From Pelagibacteraceae bacterium (GTDB lineage: Bacteria > Pseudomonadota > Alphaproteobacteria > HIMB59 > GCA-002718135), in assembly GCA_002717485.1 (NCBI GenBank), contig PBDW01000007.1:124001-188000 (forward strand): a DNA stretch of 64,000 nucleotides, written 5' to 3'. Both the position numbers and the translations under genes were made by a program. Positions within the stretch are counted from its first letter, which is position 1, and each line of letters opens with the position of its first letter. This document shows positions 45,028 through 54,640 of this stretch, one piece after another. Under the pieces are notes generated by a model that did no database searches, had not been told where the DNA came from, and saw nothing but the letters and a program-made list of their open reading frames with translations.

Positions 45028-47314
45028 TGATTGACGTAAGAATTTTTTCTGGTGTAGCTGGGCTGTCTAATTTTGGATAGATTTTATATTCAGAAATACT
45101 TGAAATAGCATTTTTTATTGCAAAAAATACTGACATAGCTAACATTAAAGGAGGCTCTCCAGTTGTTTTTGAACGATTAATTGCATTTTCAATATTTATT
45201 CCATCTTTATAGATATTTACATTAAAAACTTTAGGCATATCGCTTACAGAAGGGATTTTATATGTTGATGGTGAATGTGTTAAAATTTGACCATCAGAAT
45301 TCCATAAAACTTCTTCCATTGTTAACCAACCCATTCCTTGAATAAAACCCCCTTCTATTTGTCCAATATCTATCGCTTTGTTAATAGATTTACCTACATC
45401 ATGAAGAATATCAACTTGAAGAACTTTGTTTTCACCCGTCAATGTATCAATTAAAACTTCGGAAACTGCAGCACCATAAGCAAAATAATAAAAAGGACTG
45501 CCTTTAAATTTTTTTGGATCAAAAAATATTTTTGGTGTAGAATAATATCCAGTTGATGATAGCGAATATCTATTAAGATAAACTTCTTTAATTAAATCTT
45601 TAAATTTAAAATATTTATTTTGATAAATTATTTTTTCATTAATATACATGACATTATCAGTGTTTATTTTATATTTATTTTTTACATAATTATTTATATT
45701 TTCCTTAATCTTGTTTATTGCATCTAGGACTGCTGCTCCATTTAAATCAGTTGTCGCAGAAGCAGCTGAAGCAGAGGTATTTGGAACTTTTTCTGTGTTC
45801 GTGGAAGTATTGATAATTTTATCTAATGGCAATCCTAATTCGTTAGAAGCAATCTGTGAAATTTTAGTATATGTCCCTTGTCCCATTTCTATACCTCCAT
45901 GATTTATTTGGACACTTCCATCTGTATAAATATGAACTAAAGCACCAGCTTGATTTAAGAATGTAGTTGTGAATGAAATTCCAAATTTAACTGGTGTTAT
46001 TGAAATTCCTTTTTTTAAATATTGATTTTCTGAATTAAATTTTTTAATTTTCTCAACTCTTTTATTATAGTTTGATGATGTAATTAGATCATTAAATAAT
46101 TCATTAATAATATTGTCTTTAATTTTCATATTATAATGGGTTGTATTATTTTTATTTATTTTATAAAAATTAACCATCCTTATTATTTTTGGATCAATTG
46201 ACAGTTTGGATGATATATTTTCTATTATATTTTCAATACACATCATTCCTTGTGGTCCTCCAAACCCTCTAAACGCAGTATTAGAAGCTGTATTGGTTTT
46301 ACATAAATAATTTGTAACGGTTATATTTGGAATAAAGTAGGTATTATCTATATGGAAAAGAGCTCTATCATTAATTGCTAAAGATAAGTCAGGTGAAAAA
46401 CCACATCTAGATGCAAGTTTAATCTTTACCCCATTGATTTTTCCATCATTTTCAAAACCTACTTCATATTCTGAATAAAAATCATGTCTCTTTCCCGTAA
46501 TGATAATGTCATCATCTCTATCAATTTTTAGTTTAACTGGTAAATTTGTTTTATATGATAAAAGAGTGCTTATGGCAGCAAATATAAAAGATTGTGTTTC
46601 TTTACCTCCAAATCCGCCTCCAATTCTTCTTACCACTACTGATATAGTATTTGATGATTGATTAAGCATTTTTGCTAGAATTTGTTGTGTTTCAGAAGGA
46701 TGCTGTGTTGACGTATAGACTAAAAAATCCCCATCCTCTAAGGGAACAGTCATTGAAATTTGACCTTCTAAATAAAAATGCTCCTGACTTCCAGTATAAA
46801 AATTACCTGACAAATAATTTTTAGAATCCCTTATGCTTTTTGAAGCATTACCTTTTGATATTATTTTTGGTTTAACTAAAAAAGACTTCTTCAATAAAGC
46901 ATCTTTAATAGAAATTATTGATTTTATTTTTTTATATTTTATTTTTGCTTTTAAAACAGCTTTTCGTGCTAATTCTGTTGACGTTGCAGCAACTGCAAAT
47001 AATGGCTGTCCAGAATATTCAACTTTTTTTGAAGGGAAAATCGGATCTCCAGGAAATACTGGGCCCACATCATTTATACCCGGTATATCTTCTTCTGTTA
47101 CAACAGAAACAACACCCTCACTTTTATATACATCAGTTAAGTCAATTTTATTTATTAAAGCGTTTGATTCTTTTATATAACCAATTGCTCCATATAGCGT
47201 ACCTTCTGGTTCTAATATATCATCAGTATATATTGCCTGGCCATTAACGTGTTTTTTTCCACTTTCATGAGGTTTTGATTCTTCAAAAATATTAATTTGA
47301 TTTTTTTTAGCCAT
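44990..47314 (-). CDS. xdhB: Xanthine dehydrogenase molybdenum subunit XdhB
   Basis: The large catalytic subunit that hydroxylates hypoxanthine and xanthine to urate. The 774-residue protein starts with the aldehyde-oxidase a/b hammerhead (KPHESGKKHVNGQAIYTDD). Molybdopterin-binding blocks follow: VRRIGGGFGGKETQS, NTAFRGFGGPQGMM with a substrate-binding Arg, HGGIEMGQGTYTKI, ASAASATTDLNGAA and the C-terminal TGEPPLMLAMSVFFAI around the catalytic Glu. It overlaps xdhA by 8 bp. It depends on Moco, consistent with moaC being retained. Confidence 0.96.
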   Translation of the reverse strand: MAKKNQINIFEESKPHESGKKHVNGQAIYTDDILEPEGTLYGAIGYIKESNALINKIDLTDVYKSEGVVSVVTEEDIPGINDVGPVFPGDPIFPSKKVEYSGQPLFAVAATSTELARKAVLKAKIKYKKIKSIISIKDALLKKSFLVKPKIISKGNASKSIRDSKNYLSGNFYTGSQEHFYLEGQISMTVPLEDGDFLVYTSTQHPSETQQILAKMLNQSSNTISVVVRRIGGGFGGKETQSFIFAAISTLLSYKTNLPVKLKIDRDDDIIITGKRHDFYSEYEVGFENDGKINGVKIKLASRCGFSPDLSLAINDRALFHIDNTYFIPNITVTNYLCKTNTASNTAFRGFGGPQGMMCIENIIENISSKLSIDPKIIRMVNFYKINKNNTTHYNMKIKDNIINELFNDLITSSNYNKRVEKIKKFNSENQYLKKGISITPVKFGISFTTTFLNQAGALVHIYTDGSVQINHGGIEMGQGTYTKISQIASNELGLPLDKIINTSTNTEKVPNTSASAASATTDLNGAAVLDAINKIKENINNYVKNKYKINTDNVMYINEKIIYQNKYFKFKDLIKEVYLNRYSLSSTGYYSTPKIFFDPKKFKGSPFYYFAYGAAVSEVLIDTLTGENKVLQVDILHDVGKSINKAIDIGQIEGGFIQGMGWLTMEEVLWNSDGQILTHSPSTYKIPSVSDMPKVFNVNIYKDGINIENAINRSKTTGEPPLMLAMSVFFAIKNAISSISEYKIYPKLDSPATPEKILTSINEIKEFNENTRF

Positions 47315-48749
47315 TTATTTCAATTTTTTTATTATTTTTAATTTCTAAAAAACATTTTAAAAGTAAGTTTTTTGCAATTTCTTTTCTATAATTTGCACTA
47401 GCTCTTACGTCATCAATTGGAGAAAAATCTTTTTCCAAAGATTTTTGAGCTAAAATAAATGATTCTTTTGAGAAATCATTATTCAATAATGCTTTTTCAC
47501 AATTTAAAGCTCTTTTTGGCGTTGCAGACATGCCTCCATAAGCAATAAATATTTCTTTAATTATGTTTTTTTTAATATTTATATTAAAAGATCCACATAT
47601 AGATGAAATATCATCGTCAATCCTTTTTGATACTTTGTAAGCTTTAAAAATGTTATTTTTCGAAAATGGAATTTGTACAGATTTTATAAATTGTCCTTTT
47701 TTTAAAATTGTTTTTCTATAATTAATAAAAAATCCGTTTAATGGCATAATTTTATTGCCTTTATGATCGCTAATAACAATATTTGCATTTAGTGATAAAA
47801 GTATAGGAAGAGTATCTCCAATGGGTGAGGCTGTTGCAATATTACCTGAAATTGTAGCAACATTTCTTATTTGAACTGATCCATATCTTTTTAATATTTT
47901 ATAGAAATCTGGGTAAAATTTTTTAACTATACCTTCAAATTTTATTAATGGAGTTGATGCACCAACTTCAATAAATCTCTCATTTTGTTTTATATATTTT
48001 AATTCCTTTATAGAGCCTAAATAAATAATTGAATTTAAATTATTTCTTTCCTTAGTAACACGTAGAGATAAATCGGTACCTCCATTAAGTATATCAGAAT
48101 TAGGGTACTGTTTTAAAATTTTTTTTAAATCACTAATATTTTTTGGCGAAAAAAATTTTCTTTTATTATTGTCAATATTATAATTATCATTATTTATTCT
48201 TTTTAATAAATTAATTGTTAAATTTTTATTTTTAAAAAATTTATCACTTTTATTTTTACCATTCAAACTTTTGGCTGCTTTAATAATTGGATTATATCCT
48301 GTACAGCGACATAAATTTCCAGATATTGAATCTTTAATTGTTTCATCATCGTAAATGTAATTATTTTTAAACATAGCAAATAATGACATAACAAAACCTG
48401 GCGTGCAGAAACCACATTGAGATCCATGGAAGTTGTACATCGCTTCTTGTACTGGGTGTAAAGATTTACTATCTTTAGCAAGATCTTCAACTAAAATTAA
48501 CTGTTTTCCATTAATCATTGGTAAAAAAGCTATACATGAATTTATAGCTTCATAATCGATATTATTTTTATTTAAAGTTCCAACAACAATTGTGCAAGCT
48601 CCACATCCACCCTCAGCACAGCCTTCTTTAGTACCTGTTTTCTTATATTTCTCTCTTACGTAATTTAAAACTGTTTCATTAGGATCTGAATCTTTTATCT
48701 CAATAATTTTATCATTGTGAATAAATCTTATAACATCTGATGTCATCAA
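47307..48749 (-). CDS. xdhA: Xanthine dehydrogenase Fe-S/FAD subunit XdhA
   Basis: The electron-transfer subunit. The 480-residue protein has an N-terminal plant-type [2Fe-2S] domain with Cys44, Cys49, Cys52 and Cys72, a second all-helical [2Fe-2S] domain with Cys112, Cys115, Cys147 and Cys149 (QCGFCTPGF, GNLCRCTGYNP), and from ~200 an FAD domain (NGGTDLSLRV, QIRNVATISGNIATASPIGD). All eight cluster ligands are intact. The start overlaps uraH by 4 bp and the end overlaps xdhB. Confidence 0.96.
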   Translation of the reverse strand: MMTSDVIRFIHNDKIIEIKDSDPNETVLNYVREKYKKTGTKEGCAEGGCGACTIVVGTLNKNNIDYEAINSCIAFLPMINGKQLILVEDLAKDSKSLHPVQEAMYNFHGSQCGFCTPGFVMSLFAMFKNNYIYDDETIKDSISGNLCRCTGYNPIIKAAKSLNGKNKSDKFFKNKNLTINLLKRINNDNYNIDNNKRKFFSPKNISDLKKILKQYPNSDILNGGTDLSLRVTKERNNLNSIIYLGSIKELKYIKQNERFIEVGASTPLIKFEGIVKKFYPDFYKILKRYGSVQIRNVATISGNIATASPIGDTLPILLSLNANIVISDHKGNKIMPLNGFFINYRKTILKKGQFIKSVQIPFSKNNIFKAYKVSKRIDDDISSICGSFNINIKKNIIKEIFIAYGGMSATPKRALNCEKALLNNDFSKESFILAQKSLEKDFSPIDDVRASANYRKEIAKNLLLKCFLEIKNNKKIEING

Positions 48750-49099
48750 CTTCCTCTATAAGTTGAATAACTCCATGGAGAAACTAATAAAGGAATATGA
48801 TAATGTTCTTTGTTGTCTGATATTCCAAATTTGATTACAACTTCATTTAAAAAAGGTATTTTTGGTAATTCGGTTATTTCTTTAAAATAATTATAGACAT
48901 AAAAAACTAGCTCATATTCACCTATTACAAAATCCTTTCCCTCTAATAAGGGCTTTTCTGAACGCCCTTCATGATTTAATATAATGGTATTAATTTTTTT
49001 TCTACCCCCAGCAATGCTGTAGAGATCAACTTTTATATTTTTTCCTGGAGTGCCAGAGTATATATCTAAAACGTGTGTAGTTAAAAATCCTTGTTCCAT
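48746..49099 (-). CDS. uraH: 5-hydroxyisourate hydrolase UraH
   Basis: A transthyretin-like hydrolase that opens 5-hydroxyisourate, the PuuD product, to OHCU. The 117-residue protein has the N-terminal LTTHVLDIYSGTPG with a catalytic His, an Arg in NHEGRSEKPLL, HYHIPLLVSPWSYSTYRGS at the end, and the diagnostic C-terminal Tyr-Arg-Gly-Ser. There is no signal peptide. It is the first gene of the leftward purine operon. Confidence 0.95.
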   Translation of the reverse strand: MEQGFLTTHVLDIYSGTPGKNIKVDLYSIAGGRKKINTIILNHEGRSEKPLLEGKDFVIGEYELVFYVYNYFKEITELPKIPFLNEVVIKFGISDNKEHYHIPLLVSPWSYSTYRGS

Positions 49100-49149
49100 A
49101 AAATATATATATATTATAGAGTGTCATTAGAAAATATTAAAAATTTATT
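49100..49149. promoter_or_regulatory. 50-bp divergent spacer controlling both purine operons
   Basis: Only 50 bp separates the uraH and puuE start codons, so both promoters must overlap here or extend into the genes. ATTATA at 49113-49118 reads TATAAT on the minus strand (a candidate -10 for uraH, giving a very short leader). TATTAT at 49112-49117 could be the -10 for puuE. An AT dinucleotide run (49103-49112) abuts them. No clear regulator operator was recognised. Confidence 0.4.
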
Positions 49150-50067
49150 ATGAAAGATTATCCTAGAAATATGATTGGTTATGGAGCCATTCAACCAGAA
49201 GTAAAATGGCCCAATAATGCTCGTTTGGCACTACAAATCGTTTTGAATTATGAAGAAGGGGGTGAAAGCAATATTTTGCATGGAGATGATTCCTCAGAAG
49301 CTTTTTTATCTGAAATCATAGGTGCTTCACCTATTAAAGGTTCTAGAAATATGAATATGGAATCAATTTATGAATATGGATCGAGAAGAGGTTTTTGGAG
49401 ATTGTATGAAATATTTTCAAAAAATTTTAAAATTCCAATAACTATATTTGCTGTAGCAATGGCTCTTAAAAGAAATAATGAAATATGCGCGGCAATAAAA
49501 GAATCAAAATTTGAAGTCGCGAGTCATGGTTATAGATGGATAGATTACCAAAATATTAACAAAGATATTGAACGTGAACATATGAAGTTATCAATTAAAA
49601 TTATTAATGAAATATTTGGAGAAAGACCATTAGGTTGGTACACTGGTAGGTGTAGTCCAAACACAAAAAACTTGGTAGTTGAGGATGGAGGATTTTTATA
49701 TCATAGTGATTCATACTCTGATGATCTACCTTATTGGGAGATTATTAATAATAAATCTCAACTAGTTGTACCTTATACATTAGATAATAATGATATGAGA
49801 TTCGTTACAAACCAAGGATTCAATAATGGAGAAGATTTTTATCAATATTTAAAGGATAGTTTCGACACATTATACAAAGAGGGAGAACAAAATCCTAAAA
49901 TGATGTCATTAGGACTTCATTGTAGATTAATTGGCAGGCCAGGTAGAATTAATTCCTTAATACGTTTTTTAGATTATGCCTTAAAACATAATGACGTATG
50001 GATTTGTAAAAGAATTGATATTGCCAAACATTGGATCTCAAATTATGCGCAAAATAAATCAGATTGA
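49150..50067 (+). CDS. puuE: Allantoinase PuuE (polysaccharide-deacetylase fold)
   Basis: Hydrolyses allantoin to allantoate with a metal-independent fold unrelated to the classical amidohydrolase AllB. The 305-residue protein opens PRNMIGYGAIQPEVKWPNNA, followed by ALQIVLNYEEGGESN, the segment typical of PuuE. SRRGFWRLYEIF, VASHGYRWIDYQ and GWYTGRCSPNTKNL are further family blocks. It is the first gene of the rightward operon and overlaps the longest possible uraD frame. Confidence 0.95.
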   Translation: MKDYPRNMIGYGAIQPEVKWPNNARLALQIVLNYEEGGESNILHGDDSSEAFLSEIIGASPIKGSRNMNMESIYEYGSRRGFWRLYEIFSKNFKIPITIFAVAMALKRNNEICAAIKESKFEVASHGYRWIDYQNINKDIEREHMKLSIKIINEIFGERPLGWYTGRCSPNTKNLVVEDGGFLYHSDSYSDDLPYWEIINNKSQLVVPYTLDNNDMRFVTNQGFNNGEDFYQYLKDSFDTLYKEGEQNPKMMSLGLHCRLIGRPGRINSLIRFLDYALKHNDVWICKRIDIAKHWISNYAQNKSD

Positions 50068-50545
50068 AAAGTCTAAATTTATTACAATTTTTAATAATAT
50101 TTTTGAAAATTCTTCTTGGATTGCAGAGGAATTATATTATTTAAAGCCATTCGAAAACTTTGATGATTTAAAATCAAAAATGTTATCTGTTTTTGAAAAT
50201 ACAAATTATGAAAATCAATTAAAAGTAATAAAAAATCATCCCGATCTTGCTAATAAAACTAAAATTTCTAATCTTTCCAAAGAATCCTTAAATGAGCAAA
50301 AAAAATCACAATTAGATCAATGTACAGATGAAGAATATAAAGAATTCCATCATCTAAATGATAAATATAAAGAAAAATTTGGATTTCCCTTTATTCTTGC
50401 TGTATCAGGAAAATCTAAAATTGAGATTCTTGATATTTTTAGAAGCAGATATCTGTCTGATTTAAATGATGAATTGAATCAAGCTAAAAAACAGGTTCTT
50501 AAAATTGCAGAATTAAGACTGAATGAAATAAAAGAGAATTATTAA
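50045..50545 (+). CDS. uraD: OHCU decarboxylase UraD
   Basis: Decarboxylates 2-oxo-4-hydroxy-4-carboxy-5-ureidoimidazoline to S-allantoin. The 166-residue helical protein has the catalytic His in KNHPDLANK, the SLNEQKKSQLDQC block, and LNDKYKEKFGFPFILAVSG, followed by IFRSR. The ATG at 50045 (MRKINQIEKSKF) is chosen because the earlier ATG at 49991 adds residues buried in puuE and unlike the family. Puzzlingly, pathway order does not match gene order, since UraD acts before PuuE. Confidence 0.93.
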   Translation: MRKINQIEKSKFITIFNNIFENSSWIAEELYYLKPFENFDDLKSKMLSVFENTNYENQLKVIKNHPDLANKTKISNLSKESLNEQKKSQLDQCTDEEYKEFHHLNDKYKEKFGFPFILAVSGKSKIEILDIFRSRYLSDLNDELNQAKKQVLKIAELRLNEIKENY

Positions 50546-51543
50546 TGAAAAAAGATATAACATTAATGCCTGGAATGATTGATTTAGCCCAACCTAGATT
50601 GGGTAGTAAAATAATTTTTAAGACGGATGATTTTTTTGCCTCGGCTGAAAGGATTCTTTCATCAAATAATCCAATTTGGAAAGAAGGTGTTTACGATCAG
50701 AATGGTAAATGGATGGATGGCTGGGAGACTAGAAGGAGAAGAGGTCCTGGATATGATTATTTAATCTTATTTTTAGGAAAACAAGGAAAGATTTCTAAAG
50801 TTGATATCGACACTTCTTTTTTTAATGGCAATCAACCCGAATTTGCATCAATAGAAGCTTGTTATACTGAAAATATGATACCTGATGAAAAAGTTAAATG
50901 GAAAACAATTTTAAAAAAATCTAAGCTTAAACCTGATTTCCACAATTATTTTAATTGCAAATATATAAACACAATTTTCACTCATATAAAATTTAATATT
51001 TTTCCAGACGGCGGAGTTGCCAGATTAAGAATTTACGGAAAAATTATTCCCAAAAAGAGTCATTTTCTTAAAAATGATTTTATTGAACTATCTTCAATTT
51101 TAAATGGAGCTTCAATTATTGCTGTAAATAATGAACATTTTGGTAAAGCTGAAAATATACTTGCACCAGGTAAGGGTTATAATATGAGTGATGGATGGGA
51201 AACAAGACGAAATAGGAAGAAGAGCAATGATTGGGTAATATTTAAATTAGGATTTCCTGGTATGGTTAATCACATAATAATTGACACCGCACATTTTAAA
51301 GGAAATTACCCTGACTACTTTAATTTACAGGCAACATATATTGATGAGAATAAAAATATTTCAAATAAACAAATTATTAAAAAATCAAGTAAATGGAAAT
51401 ATTTAATCAAAAATAAAAAACTCAACCCTGACGACAAGCATTTTTTTGATAATTTACTTATTAAAAACAAAATTAATTATATTAAATTAAATATATTTCC
51501 CGATGGCGGAATTTCAAGAATTAATGTTTTTGGCAAGATATAG
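50545..51543 (+). CDS. alc: Allantoicase
   Basis: Hydrolyses allantoate to ureidoglycolate and urea. The 332-residue protein shows the internal duplication of the family: the first repeat contains DGWETRRRRGPGYDY and FPDGGVARLRIYG, the second DGWETRRNRKKSNDW and FPDGGISRINVFG. It shares one base with the uraD stop (TAATG) and is 8 bp ahead of allA. Confidence 0.96.
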   Translation: MKKDITLMPGMIDLAQPRLGSKIIFKTDDFFASAERILSSNNPIWKEGVYDQNGKWMDGWETRRRRGPGYDYLILFLGKQGKISKVDIDTSFFNGNQPEFASIEACYTENMIPDEKVKWKTILKKSKLKPDFHNYFNCKYINTIFTHIKFNIFPDGGVARLRIYGKIIPKKSHFLKNDFIELSSILNGASIIAVNNEHFGKAENILAPGKGYNMSDGWETRRNRKKSNDWVIFKLGFPGMVNHIIIDTAHFKGNYPDYFNLQATYIDENKNISNKQIIKKSSKWKYLIKNKKLNPDDKHFFDNLLIKNKINYIKLNIFPDGGISRINVFGKI

Positions 51544-51551
51544 AAAAATAT

Positions 51552-52046
51552 ATGAGAATTATTATTAAACCAAAAATTATCAATAAATATAATTTTAGAA
51601 AATATGGGAATCTTATTTCAAAAAAATACAAAAAACCCACTCAAATAAATAATGGTTATGCCTTAAAATTTAACAACCTATCAAATATTAAAACATCTAA
51701 AAATTCAGGATCAACAAGAATTAGTATTTTTGAGGCAAGACCAAGAAAATTCCCTTTAAAAATTGATATGCTAGAAATGCATCCTGCTGGAACTCAAGTT
51801 TTTTTTCCGATTGATATATGTAGTTTTATTGTTGTTGTTGCACCTGTAAACAAAATTCCGATTGTAAATCAAATTGAATCCTTTATTGTTCCACCTAAAA
51901 CAGGTATCAATTATAAAATAGGAGTTTGGCACTATCCTTTAATTGCAATTATTAAATCTAATTTTTTAGTAATTGACAGAAAAGGACCTGGAAAAAATTT
52001 AAAAAAATTCAAATTTGTAAAAGAAAATATCATTATAAAAAGATGA
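51552..52046 (+). CDS. allA: Ureidoglycolate lyase
   Basis: Splits ureidoglycolate to glyoxylate and urea. The 164-residue cupin-like protein has FRKYGNLISKK near the start, STRISIFEARPRKFPLKIDMLEMHP with the family's Arg/Glu pattern, QVFFPID and GVWHYPLIAI. It ends the enzymatic part of the operon and overlaps the ABC ATPase by 4 bp, tying catabolism to uptake. Without a urease in the window the urea may be exported or used by a urease elsewhere. Confidence 0.92.
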   Translation: MRIIIKPKIINKYNFRKYGNLISKKYKKPTQINNGYALKFNNLSNIKTSKNSGSTRISIFEARPRKFPLKIDMLEMHPAGTQVFFPIDICSFIVVVAPVNKIPIVNQIESFIVPPKTGINYKIGVWHYPLIAIIKSNFLVIDRKGPGKNLKKFKFVKENIIIKR

Positions 52047-53551
52047 AAGATAACATAGTTTCAATTAAAGATATTTCAAAATCATTTCCTGGTATACTAG
52101 CAAATAATAAAGTTACATTTGATATTAAAAATAATACCGTTCACGCTCTATTGGGAGAAAATGGTGCTGGAAAAAGCACTTTAGTAAAAATTCTTTATGG
52201 AATTCTTGAATATGACTATGGAAAAATTATTTTTGATGGTGAAAAATTTTCACCAAAATCTCCTTCAATGGCAAGAAAACTTGGTATTGGAATGGTTTTT
52301 CAACATTTTTCTTTATTTGATTCTTTAACTGTAGGTGAAAATCTAATTCTTGGACTTGATGAAAAAATTTCATTTAATAAACTTAAAAATAAAGTTGAAG
52401 AACTTTCTTCAAAATATGAACTTCCTATTGATTTGGAAGCACCAATTACAAATTTATCAGCTGGTGAAAAACAAAGAGTTGAGATAATAAGGATTCTTTT
52501 ACAGGATCCTAAATTGTTAATTATGGATGAACCCACATCAGTATTAACACCTCAGGAAGTAGAAAAATTATTCATAACACTCAATAAGCTTATCAATGAA
52601 GGAAGAACGATCTTATATATTACTCATAAATTAGAAGAGGTAATTAAAATTTGTAATGAAGTAACAATAATGAGAAATGGAAAAGTTGTTGAAACTTGCA
52701 ATGCTAAAGATGAAAGTGAAAAAACTTTAGCCACTAAAATGCTTGGTAAAAAACTTCCAGAAATTCAAAAAAGTAATTTTTCAGAATTCAACGAAACAAC
52801 CTCTTTTCGTGTTATTAATCTTGTGAAAAAATATAATGACCCTTTTTTAGTTGATTTGGACCATATCTCCCTTGAAGTAAAAGAAGGTGAAATATTTGGT
52901 ATAGCCGGAGTCGCAGGCAACGGCCAATCAGAGTTAATGAGTTTTTTGACAGGTGAAGATGTCATCAAAAACTCTTCACATATAGAATATTTTGGAAAAA
53001 ACATTTCAAATTTAGGACCTAAAGATAGAAGAAATCTATCTATCGCTTTTGTTCCAGAGGATCGTTTAGGTCATAGTGCAATACCACAACTTTCACTTTT
53101 AGATAATGTTCTCTTAAGTCAATATGCTGGTAATAACTACTCAAAATGGGGAATAATTAATAAAAGTCAAATTGCAAAAAAAACGAATGATATTATTAAA
53201 AACTTTAATGTTATGACTCCTAGCAGTGAAAATTATGCCGGAAGCTTATCTGGAGGTAATCTTCAAAAATTTGTAATTGGTAGAGAAATTTTAACAAATC
53301 CTAAAATTTTAATAATATCACATCCGACATGGGGTATTGATGCCGGTGCAGAACTTGCCATAAGACAATCACTTATTAATCTTTCAAAAAAAGGGACTTC
53401 AATTATTGTAATTTCTCAAGATATTGAAGAACTTTTAGAAATTAGTAATCGTATAGCAGTTATATATAAAGGTAAATTATCCGATCCAATGCATATAAAT
53501 AATATTTCAATAGAAAAACTTGGTTTGTTAATGGGTGGTAAATTCGATTAA
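52043..53551 (+). CDS. BMP-type ABC importer ATPase, double NBD
   Basis: A 502-residue ATPase with two nucleotide-binding domains in tandem, as in nucleoside/purine importers (NupA/RfuB/YufO type). NBD1 has a full Walker A (LLGENGAGKSTLVK), signature NLSAGEKQRVEII and Walker B LLIMDEPTSVLTP. NBD2 has a degenerate P-loop (GVAGNGQSELMS) with signature GSLSGGNLQKFVIGRE, which is usual in this family. It is flanked by allA and two permease genes. A purine base, nucleoside or ureide substrate is inferred from context. Confidence 0.92.
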   Translation: MKDNIVSIKDISKSFPGILANNKVTFDIKNNTVHALLGENGAGKSTLVKILYGILEYDYGKIIFDGEKFSPKSPSMARKLGIGMVFQHFSLFDSLTVGENLILGLDEKISFNKLKNKVEELSSKYELPIDLEAPITNLSAGEKQRVEIIRILLQDPKLLIMDEPTSVLTPQEVEKLFITLNKLINEGRTILYITHKLEEVIKICNEVTIMRNGKVVETCNAKDESEKTLATKMLGKKLPEIQKSNFSEFNETTSFRVINLVKKYNDPFLVDLDHISLEVKEGEIFGIAGVAGNGQSELMSFLTGEDVIKNSSHIEYFGKNISNLGPKDRRNLSIAFVPEDRLGHSAIPQLSLLDNVLLSQYAGNNYSKWGIINKSQIAKKTNDIIKNFNVMTPSSENYAGSLSGGNLQKFVIGREILTNPKILIISHPTWGIDAGAELAIRQSLINLSKKGTSIIVISQDIEELLEISNRIAVIYKGKLSDPMHINNISIEKLGLLMGGKFD

Positions 53552-54640
53552 ATGATCAATATATATCCAAAAATTATATCTCGTGGTCATCCTTCTTTAT
53601 TAATGACTTATTTAGCGCCTATTATTGCAATTGTTTTAACTTTAATTACTGGTTCAATAATTTTTTCCTTTATGGGCTTTACACCTTTTTTTGCTCTACA
53701 TACTTTTTTTATATCTCCTATTTCCACATATTATGGTGTTTCTGAATTATTTTTAAAAGCAACTCCATTAGCATTAATTGCAATTGGGCTATCATTCTGT
53801 TTTAAAAATAATATTTATAACATAGGTGCAGAGGGTCAATTAACTATGGGAGCAATATTTGGAGGAGGTGTTGGAATATTTTTTTATAATGTAGAAGGTT
53901 TTTGGCTACTTCCATTAATTATTATATGCGGTGCAATTGGAGGTATTATATGGGCTATGATACCAGCAATATTAAAAGTTAGATTTAATACAAATGAAAT
54001 TTTAACTAGTCTAATGTTAGTTTACGTTGCTGCATTAATATTAGATTATTTAGTTGTTGGTCCATGGAGAGATCCGGATGGTTTAAGTTTTCCTAAAACT
54101 CGACCGTTTAATGATTCTGCACGTATGCCATTATTATTTGAAGGTTTAAGGGTTCATTTTGGACTCATTTTGACTATAATATCTGTTTTTATTGCCTGGT
54201 TTATCTATTCAAAAACAATGCTAGGTTATCAACTTAAAGTTGCAGGACTAAGTCCAAAAGCTTCTAGATTTGCAGGTTTTAATCAAAATAAACTTGTATA
54301 CATAACCTTTGGAATATGTGGAGCATTGTCTGGTATAGCAGGAGTTGGTGAGGTGACAGGCCCTATTGGATTAATTTACAGAGATATTTCACCGAACTAT
54401 GGTTTCACAGCAATTATAGTTGCTTTTCTAGGAAGATTACATCCTGTTGGCATTATATTTGCCTCAATTGTTATTGCGCTTACTTATTTAGGAGCTGAAG
54501 ACGCACAATTATTTATGCAGGTACCACAAGCAGTTGGTTTTGTATTTCAAGGCTTAGTTCTATTTTACCTTTTGGGAGCCGATCTCCTAATTAATTATCG
54601 TATTTCTTTTTACAAAAGGAGTTTAATTAATGAACATTGA
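53552..54640 (+). CDS. BMP-type ABC importer permease 1
   Basis: A 362-residue membrane protein with about eight to ten helices of the BPD_transp_2 family. KATPLALIAIGLSFCFKNNIYNIGAEGQLTMGAI is a family hallmark (split here across positions 66-99), then FNTNEILTSLMLVYVA and AGFNQNKLVY. It has the long form with an extra N-terminal helix, like NupP. The start adjoins the ATPase stop and the end overlaps permease 2 by 11 bp. Confidence 0.92.
   Translation: MINIYPKIISRGHPSLLMTYLAPIIAIVLTLITGSIIFSFMGFTPFFALHTFFISPISTYYGVSELFLKATPLALIAIGLSFCFKNNIYNIGAEGQLTMGAIFGGGVGIFFYNVEGFWLLPLIIICGAIGGIIWAMIPAILKVRFNTNEILTSLMLVYVAALILDYLVVGPWRDPDGLSFPKTRPFNDSARMPLLFEGLRVHFGLILTIISVFIAWFIYSKTMLGYQLKVAGLSPKASRFAGFNQNKLVYITFGICGALSGIAGVGEVTGPIGLIYRDISPNYGFTAIIVAFLGRLHPVGIIFASIVIALTYLGAEDAQLFMQVPQAVGFVFQGLVLFYLLGADLLINYRISFYKRSLINEH

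Noticed and set aside
49103-49116. AT dinucleotide run as a phase-variable repeat
   Set aside because: The run is short and interrupted, and similar AT runs are expected by composition in this DNA.
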